Shown: positions 48,175 to 59,320, counted from the first letter of the stretch. The stretch: 64,000 nucleotides of DNA from Aquabacterium sp. J223 (GCF_024666615.1 NZ_CP088297.1:248001-312000); one strand, 5' to 3'. The notes: generated from the sequence alone by a model not told the origin. A program made the numbers and translations.

Positions 48175-48959
48175 AGCACCTGCCGAGGAAGCGCTTCGGC
48201 CAGCACTTCCTGGCCGACAGCGCGGTGATCGACCGCATCGTGCGCGCCATCGACCCGCGGCCGGGGCAGGCGCTGGTGGAGATCGGGCCGGGCCTCGGCG
48301 CCATGACCGATCCGCTGGTGGAGCGCTGCGGTCGGCTCACCGTGATCGAGCTCGACCGCGACCTGGCCGCGCGGCTGCGCCGACGCGCCGAGCTGGTCGT
48401 CGTCGAAGCCGACGTGCTGACCGTGGACTTCCGCGCGCTGGCCGCCGAGCACGGCCAGCGGCTGCGCGTGCTGGGCAACCTGCCCTACAACATCTCGACG
48501 CCCATCCTCTTCCACCTGCTCGACGCCGCGGACCGGGTCGAGGACCAGCACTTCATGCTGCAGAAGGAGGTCGTCGACCGCATCGTGGCCGAGCCGGGCG
48601 GCGGCGACTACGGTCGGCTGTCGGTGATGCTGCAGTGGCGCTACGAGGTGGAGCCGCTGCTGGACGTGCCGCCCGAGGCCTTCGAGCCGCCGCCGCGGGT
48701 GGACTCGGCGGTGGTGCGGCTGGCACCCCGCGCGGCGCCGGCGCCGGTCGAGCGGTCGCTGCTCGAAGCGCTGGTCGCCAGCGCCTTCTCGCAGCGACGC
48801 AAGCTGCTGCGGCACAGCCTGGGCCGCTGGCTGGAGGCACGCGGCCACACCGGCCCCTTCGACCTGCAGCGGCGGGCCGAGGAGGTGCCGGTGGCGGAGT
48901 ACCTGGCGCTGGCGCAGGCCGTGCAGGGCGCCGCCGCGCCGGCGCCGAGCGGCGGCTGA
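48171..48959 (+). CDS. rsmA: 16S rRNA (adenine1518/1519-N6)-dimethyltransferase RsmA (KsgA)
   Basis: A 262-residue RsmA, which dimethylates two adenines in the 16S 3' hairpin during 30S maturation. N-terminal [11 protein letters not shown] motif [18 protein letters not shown] and the catalytic GNLPYNIS are present; the helical C-terminal domain ends ...VQGAAAP. The start is TTG at 48171, overlapping the surA stop (TTGA). A bidirectional terminator follows. Confidence 0.95.
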   Translation: MKHLPRKRFGQHFLADSAVIDRIVRAIDPRPGQALVEIGPGLGAMTDPLVERCGRLTVIELDRDLAARLRRRAELVVVEADVLTVDFRALAAEHGQRLRVLGNLPYNISTPILFHLLDAADRVEDQHFMLQKEVVDRIVAEPGGGDYGRLSVMLQWRYEVEPLLDVPPEAFEPPPRVDSAVVRLAPRAAPAPVERSLLEALVASAFSQRRKLLRHSLGRWLEARGHTGPFDLQRRAEEVPVAEYLALAQAVQGAAAPAPSGG

Positions 48960-48983
48960 CCGGACGGCGCGTGGGCCAAAGAA

Positions 48984-49007
48984 AAGGGCAGCCCGAGGGC
49001 TGCCCTT
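48984..49007. terminator. bidirectional terminator-like hairpin after rsmA
   Basis: A 10-bp stem AAGGGCAGCC/GGCTGCCCTT with loop CGAG. On the minus strand it is followed by TTTTCTTT, on the plus strand by a short T pair only. It separates rsmA from the minus-strand barstar region. Confidence 0.65.
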
Positions 49008-49029
49008 CGTCATGCGCGGGACGCCGCGC

Positions 49030-49182
49030 TCAGGCGGCGTTCAGCCACATGGCGGTGTCGAACGCGCTGCTCATCAGCGGCATGTTCATGCCGAAGCTGG
49101 CGTTGGCCGCCGTCTTCGACGCCGGCTTGGGCTTGCTCACGCCCTCGCCGACCTTGCTGCTGCCGTTGCTGTGGTGGGCCAC
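49030..49182 (-). CDS. possible small protein downstream of the barstar gene
   Basis: A frame of about 50 residues from a GTG (VAHHSNGSSKVGEG...; SFGMNMPLMSSAFDTAMWLNAA). The ending has a protein-like amino acid mix, but there is no clear ribosome site and no family is recognised. It continues upstream without a stop into the hairpin after barstar. It may be a degraded 3' gene part rather than a gene. Confidence 0.3.
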   Translation of the reverse strand: MAHHSNGSSKVGEGVSKPKPASKTAANASFGMNMPLMSSAFDTAMWLNAA

Positions 49183-49189
49183 TTCCGTC

Positions 49190-49224
49190 GCCCGCTCCCA
49201 TGACCCGATTTCCTGGGAGCGGGC
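49190..49224. other. 11-bp inverted repeat at the end of the barstar gene
   Basis: GCCCGCTCCCA and TGGGAGCGGGC are separated by 13 bases and touch the barstar stop codon. No T-run follows on either strand. It may be a processing or termination hairpin or a remnant of an insertion. Confidence 0.5.
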
Positions 49225-49619
49225 TACTGAAAAGAATAGAAGCATCTGAACGGGACTTTTCGCTCCGCCCAGAAGTCCGCCGCGTCGCGGAACACGTCGA
49301 GCAGCTGCTCGCGCGCCTCGCGGTCGAAGCGCGGGTTGTCGGGCAGCTGGTCGAGCACGACGACGAAGCCCGGCTGCTGGCCGGCCTTGTGGACCAGGTC
49401 GGTCATGCAGTCGTACAGGGCGTCCAGGTTCTTGCCGAAGTGGGACGGAAACAGGAAGCCCTCGGCGATGCTCTCCAGCACCTCCTGCTTCGTCTGGGCG
49501 TTGCCCAGGTTGGCATAGAGGAAGTGCTGCTGCGCCGTCAGGGCGGTCTGCATCAGATCGTCGACCCGGTAAGCGCGTATCGCTTGGACGATGTTGGGAC
49601 GGACGGTCTGCAATTGCAT
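49224..49619 (-). CDS. barstar-like ribonuclease inhibitor
   Basis: A 131-residue barstar-family protein: FGKNLDALYDCMTDL (residues 61-75) is the core inhibitor signature, and GFVVVLDQLP the following strand. An N-terminal stretch of about 45 residues precedes the barstar fold. In the cytoplasm it should bind and block the RNase encoded just upstream, protecting the producer. ATG 49619 is chosen over GTG 49625 because AAGGA is 8 bases before it and too close to the GTG. Confidence 0.85.
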   Translation of the reverse strand: MQLQTVRPNIVQAIRAYRVDDLMQTALTAQQHFLYANLGNAQTKQEVLESIAEGFLFPSHFGKNLDALYDCMTDLVHKAGQQPGFVVVLDQLPDNPRFDREAREQLLDVFRDAADFWAERKVPFRCFYSFQ

Positions 49620-49668
49620 GGTCACGATCCTTCTCGGTTCTGCCTGTGAAAGCCTTGGTGCCCGACGT

Positions 49669-50085
49669 TCACCGCGCGATCCGGCGGAAGCTCGCGTAGT
49701 GGTCGTCGGTGTAGTAACAGACCTCCGGGGCGGTGGGCGGCACGCCGCCGCAGACGATGCGACGTGCCCCGCGGTCCCGCGCGCCCGGCGTGTCCACCGT
49801 GTACTCGCGGTAGTGACCCCGTGGCCGTGCCGGCAGCAGCCGTTCCCGGTTGCCGAACACCGTGCCGTCCTTTCCGTAGGGAAAGGGACCGCCGGCGCGG
49901 ATCAGCCGTTCGGTGGCCCGGGCCTGCGGCGGCAGCGCTTCGAGCGACACCGCCTCGACGGAGGCCGGCGAAGCGGGGCTCGGGGTGCTGCGCGCCCAGG
50001 TGTCCGGGCCGGCCGGGAGGACCGCTGCACAGCCGAGGAGAAGGGCCGCCCAGCCGGCCCGCCGTTTCCGCACGGCGAGGGGCAT
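49669..50085 (-). CDS. secreted barnase/N1-type ribonuclease
   Basis: A 138-residue extracellular RNase. Signal peptide (MPLAVRKRRAGWAALLLGCA..., cleavage near residue 31). The catalytic domain has FPYGKDGTVFGNRE, Glu94 in GHYREYTV, Arg108/109 in GARRIV and His129 in YYTDDHYASF, matching the Glu-Arg-His triad of barnase and RNase Sa. Cys112 and Cys123 could form a disulfide. It cleaves single-stranded RNA, probably after G. GGAG precedes ATG 50085. The inhibitor gene follows after 49 bases. Confidence 0.87.
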   Translation of the reverse strand: MPLAVRKRRAGWAALLLGCAAVLPAGPDTWARSTPSPASPASVEAVSLEALPPQARATERLIRAGGPFPYGKDGTVFGNRERLLPARPRGHYREYTVDTPGARDRGARRIVCGGVPPTAPEVCYYTDDHYASFRRIAR

Positions 50086-50139
50086 GGTGGCCGATCTCCA
50101 AGCTGAACCCACGGGTTTACCCTGGAAACTGAAACCGGA

Positions 50140-50168
50140 ATGGTACCGAATCAGCCCCAAAACCTCAA
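50140..50168 (-). promoter_or_regulatory. sigma-70-like promoter of the RNase-barstar pair
   Basis: On the minus strand TTGAGG (-35) and TACCAT (-10) are separated by 17 bases, 4 of 6 consensus bases each. Start near 50133, 48 bases before the RNase ATG. It is the clearest two-part promoter in the window. Confidence 0.5.
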
Positions 50169-50171
50169 GTC

Positions 50172-50192
50172 ATTGCCTCTTCTTGGGGCAAT
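50172..50192 (-). terminator. weak terminator-like hairpin after maeB
   Basis: ATTGCC pairs with GGCAAT across a loop of 9 bases, between maeB and the RNase promoter. Only a loose T stretch follows on the minus strand. Confidence 0.35.
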
Positions 50193-50273
50193 ACCGCCGC
50201 TGAGTGGGCGCTCACATGATTCGGCCGCCCCCGACCGGGCCCGAGGCCGCGGGCCGGTGGGGCGATGCGCGGG

Positions 50274-52568
<2,295 letters not shown>

Positions 52569-52608
52569 GGCGTGCGCGGACGGGGACGTCGGGGCAAAGG
52601 GGGGTCCG

Positions 52609-52614
52609 ATTGTA
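52609..52614 (-). promoter_or_regulatory. -10-like element of maeB
   Basis: On the minus strand TACAAT lies 40 bases before the ATG, giving a leader of about 33 nt. Confidence 0.45.
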
Positions 52615-52714
52615 GGGAGCCGCCCCCCTCGGACCCGGGTAAGGAAGAGCACGTACCCCGGCCGCCCGGCCCCGGGGCCGGACGGCCCCGCTGCGATACT
52701 GCCCGGCTCCCGCC

Positions 52715-54778
52715 ATGGCCGCCGCCGACCTCGCCCCGCCCGCCCTGCCGGCCCCGCTGGCGCACCGGCTGCGCCGGGCGCTGCCCTGGGTGCTGCTGGT
52801 CGCGCTGCTCGGCGTGGCGCAGACGCTGCTGGTGGTGCTGACCATCGACTACGAGGCGGCCCGTGCGCAGGAGCGCGCCGAAGCCATGGCCGCCGAGGCC
52901 GGCACCGAGGTCAAGCGCGAGGTCACCGGCGGCATGCAGGCCCTGCAGACGCTGCAGTGGAACCCGCCCGCCGGCGGCCGGTGGGCCGTCGAGGCCGGCG
53001 CGCTGCTCAGCCGGCGGCGCGCCATGCTGCGGGTGGAACACCGCTCGTCCACCGGCGAGGTGCTCGACGCGGTGGACTCGCCCTACCGCACGCCCCTGTT
53101 CAGCCTGATGCCGCGCCACCAGATGGGCGTCGAGAGCGACCTGGCCTGCGCCAGCGCCCGCCGCACGATGACGCCGCGCTTCTCGCGCAGCTACTTCGTT
53201 CCCCAGCCCGGCGGGCTGGGGCTGGAGATCATGGACGTCTGCATCCCGCTGTCGGTGGCCGGCAGCGACAGCGGCTACCTGGTCGGCACCTACTCGCTGC
53301 CCGGGCTGCTGGAGGAGGCGCTGACGCCGATGCGCGCCGGCGCCTACGAACTGACCTTCATCGAGGGAGACGGCACCCGGCTGGCGCGCGCCGGCCTGCA
53401 GCGGGGCGCCGGCGTGTACCAGAGCCAGCGGGCGGTCGACCTGGCCGGCACCAACCTGACGCTGCGCGCCGACAGCGTGGAGGTGCGGCCGCGGCTCATC
53501 CCCAACCTCAGCGCCGCGCTGGTGATGGGGCTGTCGGCGGCGCTGTTCGCCGTGGTGGTGCTGCTGTGGCGCGACGTGCGCCGCCGCGCCAAGGCCGAGG
53601 GCGCGCTGGCCGAGGCGCTGGCCTTCCGCAAGGCGATGGAGGACTCGCTCATCACCGGGCTGCGGGCGCGCGACCTCGACGGCCGCATCACCTACGTCAA
53701 CCCCGCCTTCTGCCACATGGTGGGCTTCAGCGCGGACGAGCTGCTGCAGGCCAACCCGCCGCCCTACTGGCCGGCCGAGCGGGTGGCCGAGTACAGCGCC
53801 CGCCAGTCGATGCGGCTGTCGGCGCTGGGCGGCGGCACCCAGTCCCGGCAGGGCTTCGAGACCGTCTTCACCCGCAAGAACGGCGAGCGCATCCAGGTCA
53901 TGATCTTCGAGGCGCCGCTGGTCGACCGCGAGGGCCAGCACACCGGCTGGATGAGCGCCGTGCTCGACATGACCGAGCAGCGCCGGGTGGAGGAGCTGTC
54001 GCGCCAGCAGCAGGAACGGCTGCAGGCCACCGCCCGCCTGGCCACGGTGGGCGAGATGGCCTCGCTGCTCAGCCACGAGCTGAACCAGCCGCTGGCCGCC
54101 ATCGCCAGCTACGCGACCGGCTCGCTCAACCTGATGGCCGACGCCGACGCGCAGACGCTGGACATGGTGCGCGGCGCCATGCTGCGCATCGCCGAGCAGG
54201 CCGAACGGGCCGGCCGCGTCATCAAGAGCGTGCACGGCTTCGTGCGCCGGCGCGAGCAGGCGCGCGAAGTGCTGCGCGTCGACCACCTGATCGAATCGGT
54301 GCTGCCGCTGGTGCGGCTGCAGGCGCGCAAGAGCGGCGCGCGCATCGAGGTCGAGGTCGAGCAGCCGCCGGCGCGGGTGCTGTGCGACCGCACGATGGTC
54401 GAGCAGGTGCTGCTGAACCTGACCCGCAACGGCCTGCAGGCGATGGAGGGCGAGGCGCTGCCGCTGGAGCGCCGGGTGCTGCGCATCGAGGCCCGCGCCA
54501 ACGGTCCGCGCTGGGCCCGCTTCACCGTCGCCGACGCCGGCACCGGCGTCGCGCCGGAGGTGGCGGCCCAGCTCTTCACGCCCTTCTTCACCACCCGCAA
54601 CGAGGGCATGGGCCTGGGGCTCAGCCTGTGCCGCACCGTCGTCGAGCAGCACGGCGGCGCGCTGGACTTCGACAACCACCCCGACGGCGGCGCGAGCTTC
54701 CACTTCACCCTGCCGAGCCCGCCGAGCTCGACCGCCGCGACGTCGTCTTCCTCCACCGACCTGCAGACCAGCGCATGA
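52715..54778 (+). CDS. dctS: DctS-like membrane sensor histidine kinase
   Basis: A 687-residue kinase. Two membrane helices (about residues 28-48 and 262-284) flank a periplasmic sensor; a PAS domain follows (about 310-430: ITGLRARDLDGRITYVNPAFCHMVGF), then HisKA (LATVGEMASLLSHELNQPLAAIASY) and HATPase (NLTRNGLQAME, DAGTGV, GMGLGLSLCRTVV). HELNQPL is typical of FixL/DctS/DctB kinases. Divergence from malic enzyme supports C4-dicarboxylate sensing. The Ser-rich tail ends just before repeat copy B. Confidence 0.83.
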   Translation: MAAADLAPPALPAPLAHRLRRALPWVLLVALLGVAQTLLVVLTIDYEAARAQERAEAMAAEAGTEVKREVTGGMQALQTLQWNPPAGGRWAVEAGALLSRRRAMLRVEHRSSTGEVLDAVDSPYRTPLFSLMPRHQMGVESDLACASARRTMTPRFSRSYFVPQPGGLGLEIMDVCIPLSVAGSDSGYLVGTYSLPGLLEEALTPMRAGAYELTFIEGDGTRLARAGLQRGAGVYQSQRAVDLAGTNLTLRADSVEVRPRLIPNLSAALVMGLSAALFAVVVLLWRDVRRRAKAEGALAEALAFRKAMEDSLITGLRARDLDGRITYVNPAFCHMVGFSADELLQANPPPYWPAERVAEYSARQSMRLSALGGGTQSRQGFETVFTRKNGERIQVMIFEAPLVDREGQHTGWMSAVLDMTEQRRVEELSRQQQERLQATARLATVGEMASLLSHELNQPLAAIASYATGSLNLMADADAQTLDMVRGAMLRIAEQAERAGRVIKSVHGFVRRREQAREVLRVDHLIESVLPLVRLQARKSGARIEVEVEQPPARVLCDRTMVEQVLLNLTRNGLQAMEGEALPLERRVLRIEARANGPRWARFTVADAGTGVAPEVAAQLFTPFFTTRNEGMGLGLSLCRTVVEQHGGALDFDNHPDGGASFHFTLPSPPSSTAATSSSSTDLQTSA

Positions 54779-54798
54779 CACCACGACCCAACCGCGGA

Positions 54799-54949
54799 CC
54801 GAGCGCCGGTCCCGCCGCCGACCCCAGGCCGGCGGCTTCGGCAGGCACGGACAGTTCGCAGGGACTGTCCATGTCCGGCCTCAGTTCACCAAGCCGGTCC
54901 GCATCCCCTCGGGGGATCGACCGGTGTACCCGCCGGGCGAGGGGCCGAC
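54799..54949 (+). repeat. dispersed structured repeat, copy B
   Basis: About 150 bases nearly identical to the reverse of 43042-43193, including the stem GGACAGT/ACTGTCC and ATCCCC-T-CGGGGGAT. Its end, GAGGGG-CCGAC, touches ATG 54950 and so supplies the ribosome binding site of the next gene. Confidence 0.75.
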
Positions 54950-55597
54950 ATGACTGATCTCGGCCTGCCCATGGTCTACCTCGTCGACGACGAGGACGTG
55001 GTGCGCGACGCACTGGCCTGGCTGCTGCGCTCGCGCCGCCTGCTGTCGGAGGGGTTCGCCAGCGCCGAGGCCTTCGACAGGCTGCTGCGCGAGCGCCTGG
55101 CGCCCGGCGCGCCGGCGTGGCCGTCGGGCCCGTCCTGCGTGCTGCTGGACGTGCGCATGCCCGGCACCAGCGGGCTGGTGCTCTTCGAGCGGCTCATCGA
55201 CCTGGCGCTGCTGCCGGTGCTGCCGGTCATCTTCCTCACCGGCCATGGCGACGTGCCCACCGCCGTCAACGCCGTCAAGCGCGGTGCCTTCGACTTCGTC
55301 GAGAAGCCGTTCTCGGACAACGCCCTCGTCGACCGGGTGGAGCAGGCGCTGCGGGCCAGCGCCGAGGCCCTGCTGCGGCGCCGCGGCCAGCAGCAGGTCG
55401 AACGGTGCCTGGCCGAGCTCACCGACCGCGAGCGCGACGTCATGGCGCTGGTCGTCGAGGGCATGCCCAACAAGCTGATCGCCGACGCGCTGAACATCAG
55501 CGTCCGCACCGTCGAGGTCCACCGCGCGCGGGTGTTCGAGAAGATGGACGTCAAGTCCGCGGTGGAGCTGGCCAACCTGCTGCGGCGGCCGGGCTGA
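54950..55597 (+). CDS. dctR: DctR-like FixJ-type response regulator
   Basis: A 215-residue regulator. Receiver: VYLVDDEDVVRDALAWLLR, phospho-acceptor Asp in CVLLDVRMPGTSG, Lys in FDFVEKPFSD; output LuxR-type helix-turn-helix: LTDRERDVMALVVEGMPNKLIADAL, SVRTVEVHRARVFEKM. FixJ-like GHGDVPTAVNAVKRGA marks this branch. It is the partner of the DctS-like kinase 171 bases upstream; the repeat sits between them. No dctPQM transporter is in the window. Confidence 0.88.
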   Translation: MTDLGLPMVYLVDDEDVVRDALAWLLRSRRLLSEGFASAEAFDRLLRERLAPGAPAWPSGPSCVLLDVRMPGTSGLVLFERLIDLALLPVLPVIFLTGHGDVPTAVNAVKRGAFDFVEKPFSDNALVDRVEQALRASAEALLRRRGQQQVERCLAELTDRERDVMALVVEGMPNKLIADALNISVRTVEVHRARVFEKMDVKSAVELANLLRRPG

Positions 55598-55624
55598 CCG
55601 CCCAGGCCCCCCTGGGGGCTGCAC

Positions 55625-55630
55625 GACAAT
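55625..55630 (+). promoter_or_regulatory. -10-like element of thiL, leaderless spacing
   Basis: GACAAT is followed by 6 bases and ATG 55637. Confidence 0.4.
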
Positions 55631-55636
55631 CGCGCC

Positions 55637-56605
55637 ATGCCCACCGGCGAGTTCGACCTCATCCAGCGCCACTTCCGCCGCCCGGTGCGCCGGGCGCTGC
55701 TGGGCATCGGCGACGACTGCGCGCTGCTCGCCCCGCGGCCGGGCATGCAGCTCGCCGTCTCCAGCGACATGCTGGTCGAGGGCCGCCACTTCCTGTCCAC
55801 CGTGGCGCCCGAGCGGCTGGGCCACAAGGCGCTGGCCGTCAACCTGAGCGACCTCGCCGCCTGCGGCGCGGCGCCACTGGCCTTCACGCTGGCGCTGTCG
55901 CTGCCCCGCGCCGACGAGGACTTCGTCGGCCGCCTGGCGCAGGGCCTGCTGGCGCTGGCCGACGCGCATGGCATCGAGCTGGTCGGCGGCGACACCACCG
56001 CCGGGCCGCTGACCCTCTGCCTCACGGTGCTCGGCGAGGTGCCGGCCGGTCAGGCGCTGCTGCGCAGCGGCGCACGGCCCGGCGACACGCTGTGGGTCAG
56101 CGGCACGCTGGGCGATGCCCGGCTGGCGCTGGAAGCCTTTCGCGGCACGGTGGCGCTGGACGGCCTCGACTTCGACGCGGTGCGGCCGGCCATGGAGACG
56201 CCGCAGCCGCGGGTCGCGCTGGGCCAGGCGCTGCGCGGTGTCGCCAGCGCGGCCATCGACCTCAGCGACGGCCTGGTCGGCGACCTGGGCCACCTGCTGG
56301 CGGCCTCCGGCGTCGGCGCCCGGCTGGACGTGGACGCGCTGCCACGCAGCGCCGTGCTGGCGCGGCAGACGACGGCCTGGCAACGCGACTGCACGCTGGC
56401 CGGCGGGGACGACTACGAGCTGCTGTTCAGCGCGCCGGCCGATCGTGCGCAGGCGGTCCGCGCGGCCGCGCGCAACGCCGGCGTGGTCGTCACGCCGATC
56501 GGCGAGCTGACGGCCGAACCGGGCCTGCGCCTCGTCGACCGCGCGGGCACGCCGCTGCCCGACACCGCCCGCTACGCCGGCTTCGACCACTTCCGCACCG
56601 CATGA
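55637..56605 (+). CDS. thiL: thiamine-monophosphate kinase
   Basis: A 322-residue ThiL, which makes thiamine diphosphate from the monophosphate using ATP. The PurM/ThiL-fold blocks are GIGDDCALL, SSDMLVEGRHF, NLSDLAACGAAPLAF, GGDTTAGPLTL and SDGLVGDLGHLL; AGGDDYELLFS is in the C-terminal part. thiL-pgpA-pncC is a common proteobacterial order. The stop overlaps the pgpA start (ATGA). Confidence 0.94.
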   Translation: MPTGEFDLIQRHFRRPVRRALLGIGDDCALLAPRPGMQLAVSSDMLVEGRHFLSTVAPERLGHKALAVNLSDLAACGAAPLAFTLALSLPRADEDFVGRLAQGLLALADAHGIELVGGDTTAGPLTLCLTVLGEVPAGQALLRSGARPGDTLWVSGTLGDARLALEAFRGTVALDGLDFDAVRPAMETPQPRVALGQALRGVASAAIDLSDGLVGDLGHLLAASGVGARLDVDALPRSAVLARQTTAWQRDCTLAGGDDYELLFSAPADRAQAVRAAARNAGVVVTPIGELTAEPGLRLVDRAGTPLPDTARYAGFDHFRTA

Positions 56606-57258
56606 ACTCGCCGTTCCCAGCCGCGCCGCGGGTCGAGCGCCGGGCCGCTCCCGAGCCGGCCCGCGATCCCCTTGGGGGATCGGCCGACGCACCCGGCGGA
56701 CGAGGGGCCGACATTCATCCGCGCCGCGCCACCGCCGCCCTGATGCGCCGCCATCCGGCGCACTGGATCGCGCTGGGCTTCGGCGCCGGCCTGTCGCCGA
56801 AGGCGCCCGGCACCGTGGGCACCCTCTGGGCCTGGCTGGTCTTCATCGTCGTCGACCGGGTGCCGGTGGTCGGCCCGGGCGATGGCGGCTGGGCGGTGAT
56901 CGTCGCGCTGGCCTTCGGCATCGGCTGGTGGGCCTGCACCCGCACCGCGCAGTCGCTGCGCACGGCCGACCCCGGCGCGGTGGTGTGGGACGAGGTCGTC
57001 GCCTTCTGGCTGGTGCTGTGGCTGGTCACGCCGACCAGCGTGCTCGGCCAGTGCATCGCCTTCGGCCTGTTCCGCTTCTTCGATGCGGTGAAGCCGCCGC
57101 CCGTGGGCTGGGCGGACCGCCTGTTCAAGCCCCGCCGCGCCGGCGACCGCATCGGTCCCGCCGCCGGCTTCGGCATCCTCTTCGACGACCTGGTGGCGGC
57201 GGGCTGCACCCTGCTGGTCGTCGCGCTCGGCCGCCAGGTCGGCGCGCTGCTGTGGTGA
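56602..57258 (+). CDS. pgpA: phosphatidylglycerophosphatase A
   Basis: A PgpA-type inner-membrane phosphatase that makes phosphatidylglycerol from its phosphate. HPAHWIALGFGAGLSPKAPGTVGTLWAW, VVWDEVVAFWL and the acidic FGILFDDLVAAG are conserved; four helices. The coordinates give 218 residues from ATG 56602, which overlaps thiL, but then about residues 11-37 are encoded by repeat copy C. Family homology starts near residue 47, where ATG 56743 is an alternative start; an ATT at 56713 follows the repeat's ribosome-site-like end. The start is uncertain, the product is not. Confidence 0.9.
   Translation: MNSPFPAAPRVERRAAPEPARDPLGGSADAPGGRGADIHPRRATAALMRRHPAHWIALGFGAGLSPKAPGTVGTLWAWLVFIVVDRVPVVGPGDGGWAVIVALAFGIGWWACTRTAQSLRTADPGAVVWDEVVAFWLVLWLVTPTSVLGQCIAFGLFRFFDAVKPPPVGWADRLFKPRRAGDRIGPAAGFGILFDDLVAAGCTLLVVALGRQVGALLW
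56632..56712 (+). repeat. dispersed structured repeat, copy C (short form)
   Basis: Matches the two ends of copies A and B, GTCGAGCGCCGGGCC and the block from CGAGCCGGCCCGC through GAGGGGCCGAC, but lacks the middle GGACAGTC hairpin. GATCCCC-TT-GGGGGATC is the palindrome here. It lies in the start region of pgpA. Confidence 0.65.
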
Positions 57259-57268
57259 GGCCGGACCC

Positions 57269-57808
57269 GTGTCGGAACACCCCCGGGAACACGACCTGGA
57301 CGCGCTGAGGCCGTCGCTCGAGGCGCTGGCCGCCGCGCTGCGCCGGCGCGGCTGGTCGATCGCCACCGCCGAGAGCTGCACCGGCGGCCTGCTGGCGGCC
57401 GCCTGCACCCACCTCGCCGGGTCGAGCGACTGGTTCGACCGCGGCGTCGTCAGCTACAGCAACCAGGCCAAGACCGACCTGCTCGGCGTGCCGGCCGACC
57501 TCATCGCCGTGCACGGCGCGGTGAGCGAGCCGGTGGCGCGGGCCATGGCCCGCGGCATGGCCCGCGCCGCGGCCGTGCCGCTCGCGCTGTCCATCACCGG
57601 CGTGGCCGGCCCCGGCGGCGGCAGCGCCGACAAGCCGGTGGGCACCGTGTGGCTGGCCTGGGGCGGCACCGACGCCCTGCAGGCCGAACGGCTGCAGCTG
57701 CAGGGCGACCGCGCCGCCATCCGCTGGCAGACGGTGCAGGCCGCACTGGCCCGGCTGCTCGCCGCGGCCGGCGGCGCCGGCGACCTTCCACCCTCGACCC
57801 CGACATGA
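57269..57808 (+). CDS. pncC: nicotinamide-nucleotide amidohydrolase (CinA C-terminal domain)
   Basis: A 179-residue PncC, the stand-alone CinA C-terminal domain, which deamidates NMN to NaMN for NAD recycling. Conserved blocks: [45 protein letters not shown], and [23 protein letters not shown]. The GTG start lies 10 bases after pgpA. The stop overlaps the next gene by 4 bases. Confidence 0.93.
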   Translation: MSEHPREHDLDALRPSLEALAAALRRRGWSIATAESCTGGLLAAACTHLAGSSDWFDRGVVSYSNQAKTDLLGVPADLIAVHGAVSEPVARAMARGMARAAAVPLALSITGVAGPGGGSADKPVGTVWLAWGGTDALQAERLQLQGDRAAIRWQTVQAALARLLAAAGGAGDLPPSTPT

Positions 57809-58230
57809 CCATGGCCCAACCGCTGTTCCACCTCGCCTTTCCGGTGCACGACCTCGACGCCGCCCGGGCCTTCTACGGCGGCCTGCTCGGCTGCCCGGAG
57901 GGCCGCAGCAGCGCCGAGTGGATCGACTTCGACTTCTACGGCCACCAGATCGTCGCCCACCTCGCGCCGCCGAAGCGGCAGGCCGACCACACCAACCCGG
58001 TCGACGGCCACGAGGTGCCCGTGCCGCACTTCGGCGCGGTGCTGAGCCTGGACGAGTTCTGGGCGCTGGCCGACAAGCTGAAGGCCGGCGGCATCCGCTT
58101 CCAGATCGAGCCGCACGTGCGGTTCCAGGGCCAGCCCGGCGAGCAGGCGACGATGTTCTTCTACGACCCCTCGGGCAACGCGCTGGAGTTCAAGGCGTTC
58201 GCCGACCGGTCGATGGTGTTCGCCACGTAG
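57805..58230 (+). CDS. VOC (glyoxalase/dioxygenase-fold) family protein
   Basis: A 141-residue protein with the vicinal-oxygen-chelate fold: [23 protein letters not shown] with His and later [15 protein letters not shown] with the metal Glu. Members are dioxygenases, glyoxalases or resistance proteins; the substrate is unknown. It overlaps pncC (ATGA) and closes this operon, converging on cysA. Confidence 0.87.
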   Translation: MTMAQPLFHLAFPVHDLDAARAFYGGLLGCPEGRSSAEWIDFDFYGHQIVAHLAPPKRQADHTNPVDGHEVPVPHFGAVLSLDEFWALADKLKAGGIRFQIEPHVRFQGQPGEQATMFFYDPSGNALEFKAFADRSMVFAT

Positions 58231-58246
58231 GCGCGGCCCGCGGGCC

Positions 58247-59320
58247 TCAGATCATCGCCGCCGGGTCCATCGGCTCTTCGCTGGCGGCGACGCCGGAGAC
58301 GAAGCGGGTCACGCGGCGGGGTTTCAGCCAGGCCGGCGCGCCGGTCTGCAGGCCCAGCCGGTCGCGCAGCCGGTGGTACTCGGCGCGCGGCAGCTCCACG
58401 TCGACGTAGCTGCCGTCGTCCTCGCGCTTGAACTCGAGCCGGGTCTGCGGCCCGACGGTCAGCGCCTGCGACAGCGTCACCGCCAGCGCCCCCTCGGCGG
58501 GCTCGCCCAGCACCTGCAGCTCGTGGGGGCGCACGTAGCTCACGTCCTCGGCATGCTGGTGGCCGCCGGGGGCGTGGCCGAAGCGGCCGTGGAAGAGGTT
58601 GACGTCGCCCAGGAACTGCAGCACGAAGGGCGTGGCGGGGTGGTCGTACACCTGGTCGGGCGTGCCCTGCTGCTCGATGCGGCCCTGGTTCATCACCACC
58701 ACGCGGTCGGCCACCTCCATCGCCTCTTCCTGGTCGTGGGTGACGAAGACGCTGGTGACGTGCATCTCGTCGTGCAGCCGGCGCAGCCAGCGGCGCAGGT
58801 CCTTGCGCACCTTGGCGTCCAGCGCGCCGAAGGGCTCGTCGAGCAGCAGCACCTTGGGCTCCACCGCCAGCGCGCGGGCCAGCGCGATGCGCTGGCGCTG
58901 GCCGCCGGACAGCTGGTGCGGGTAGCGGTCGGCCACCCAGTCCAGCTGCACCAGCTTCAGCAGCTGCTCCACCTTGGCCTTGATGTCGCGCTCGCTCGGC
59001 CGCGTCTGCTTCGGCCGCACGCGCAGCCCGAAGGCCACGTTCTCGAAGATGCTCATGTGCGGGAACAGCGCGTAGTGCTGGAACACGAAACCGACCTCGC
59101 GCTCGCGCACGTCGGTGTTGGTCGTGTCCTCGCCGTGGAAGCGCACCTCGCCGGCGTCCGGCACCTCCAGCCCCGCGATGATGCGCAGCAGCGTCGTCTT
59201 GCCGGAGCCGGACGGGCCGAGCAGCGCGACCAGCTCGCCGGAGCCGATGTCCAGGTCCAGGTTGTCGCAGACGACGGTCTTGCCGAAGGCCTTCCTCAAG
59301 CCACGGACCTCGATGCTCAT
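58247..59320 (-). CDS. cysA: sulfate/thiosulfate ABC transporter ATPase
   Basis: A 357-residue CysA. Walker [11 protein letters not shown]-loop [12 protein letters not shown], signature [15 protein letters not shown], Walker [14 protein letters not shown], switch His in [10 protein letters not shown]. The C-terminal TOBE-like domain ([12 protein letters not shown]) is typical of sulfate transport. It powers CysT-CysW. The start lies inside the cysW end (4-base overlap). Confidence 0.94.
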   Translation of the reverse strand: MSIEVRGLRKAFGKTVVCDNLDLDIGSGELVALLGPSGSGKTTLLRIIAGLEVPDAGEVRFHGEDTTNTDVREREVGFVFQHYALFPHMSIFENVAFGLRVRPKQTRPSERDIKAKVEQLLKLVQLDWVADRYPHQLSGGQRQRIALARALAVEPKVLLLDEPFGALDAKVRKDLRRWLRRLHDEMHVTSVFVTHDQEEAMEVADRVVVMNQGRIEQQGTPDQVYDHPATPFVLQFLGDVNLFHGRFGHAPGGHQHAEDVSYVRPHELQVLGEPAEGALAVTLSQALTVGPQTRLEFKREDDGSYVDVELPRAEYHRLRDRLGLQTGAPAWLKPRRVTRFVSGVAASEEPMDPAAMI

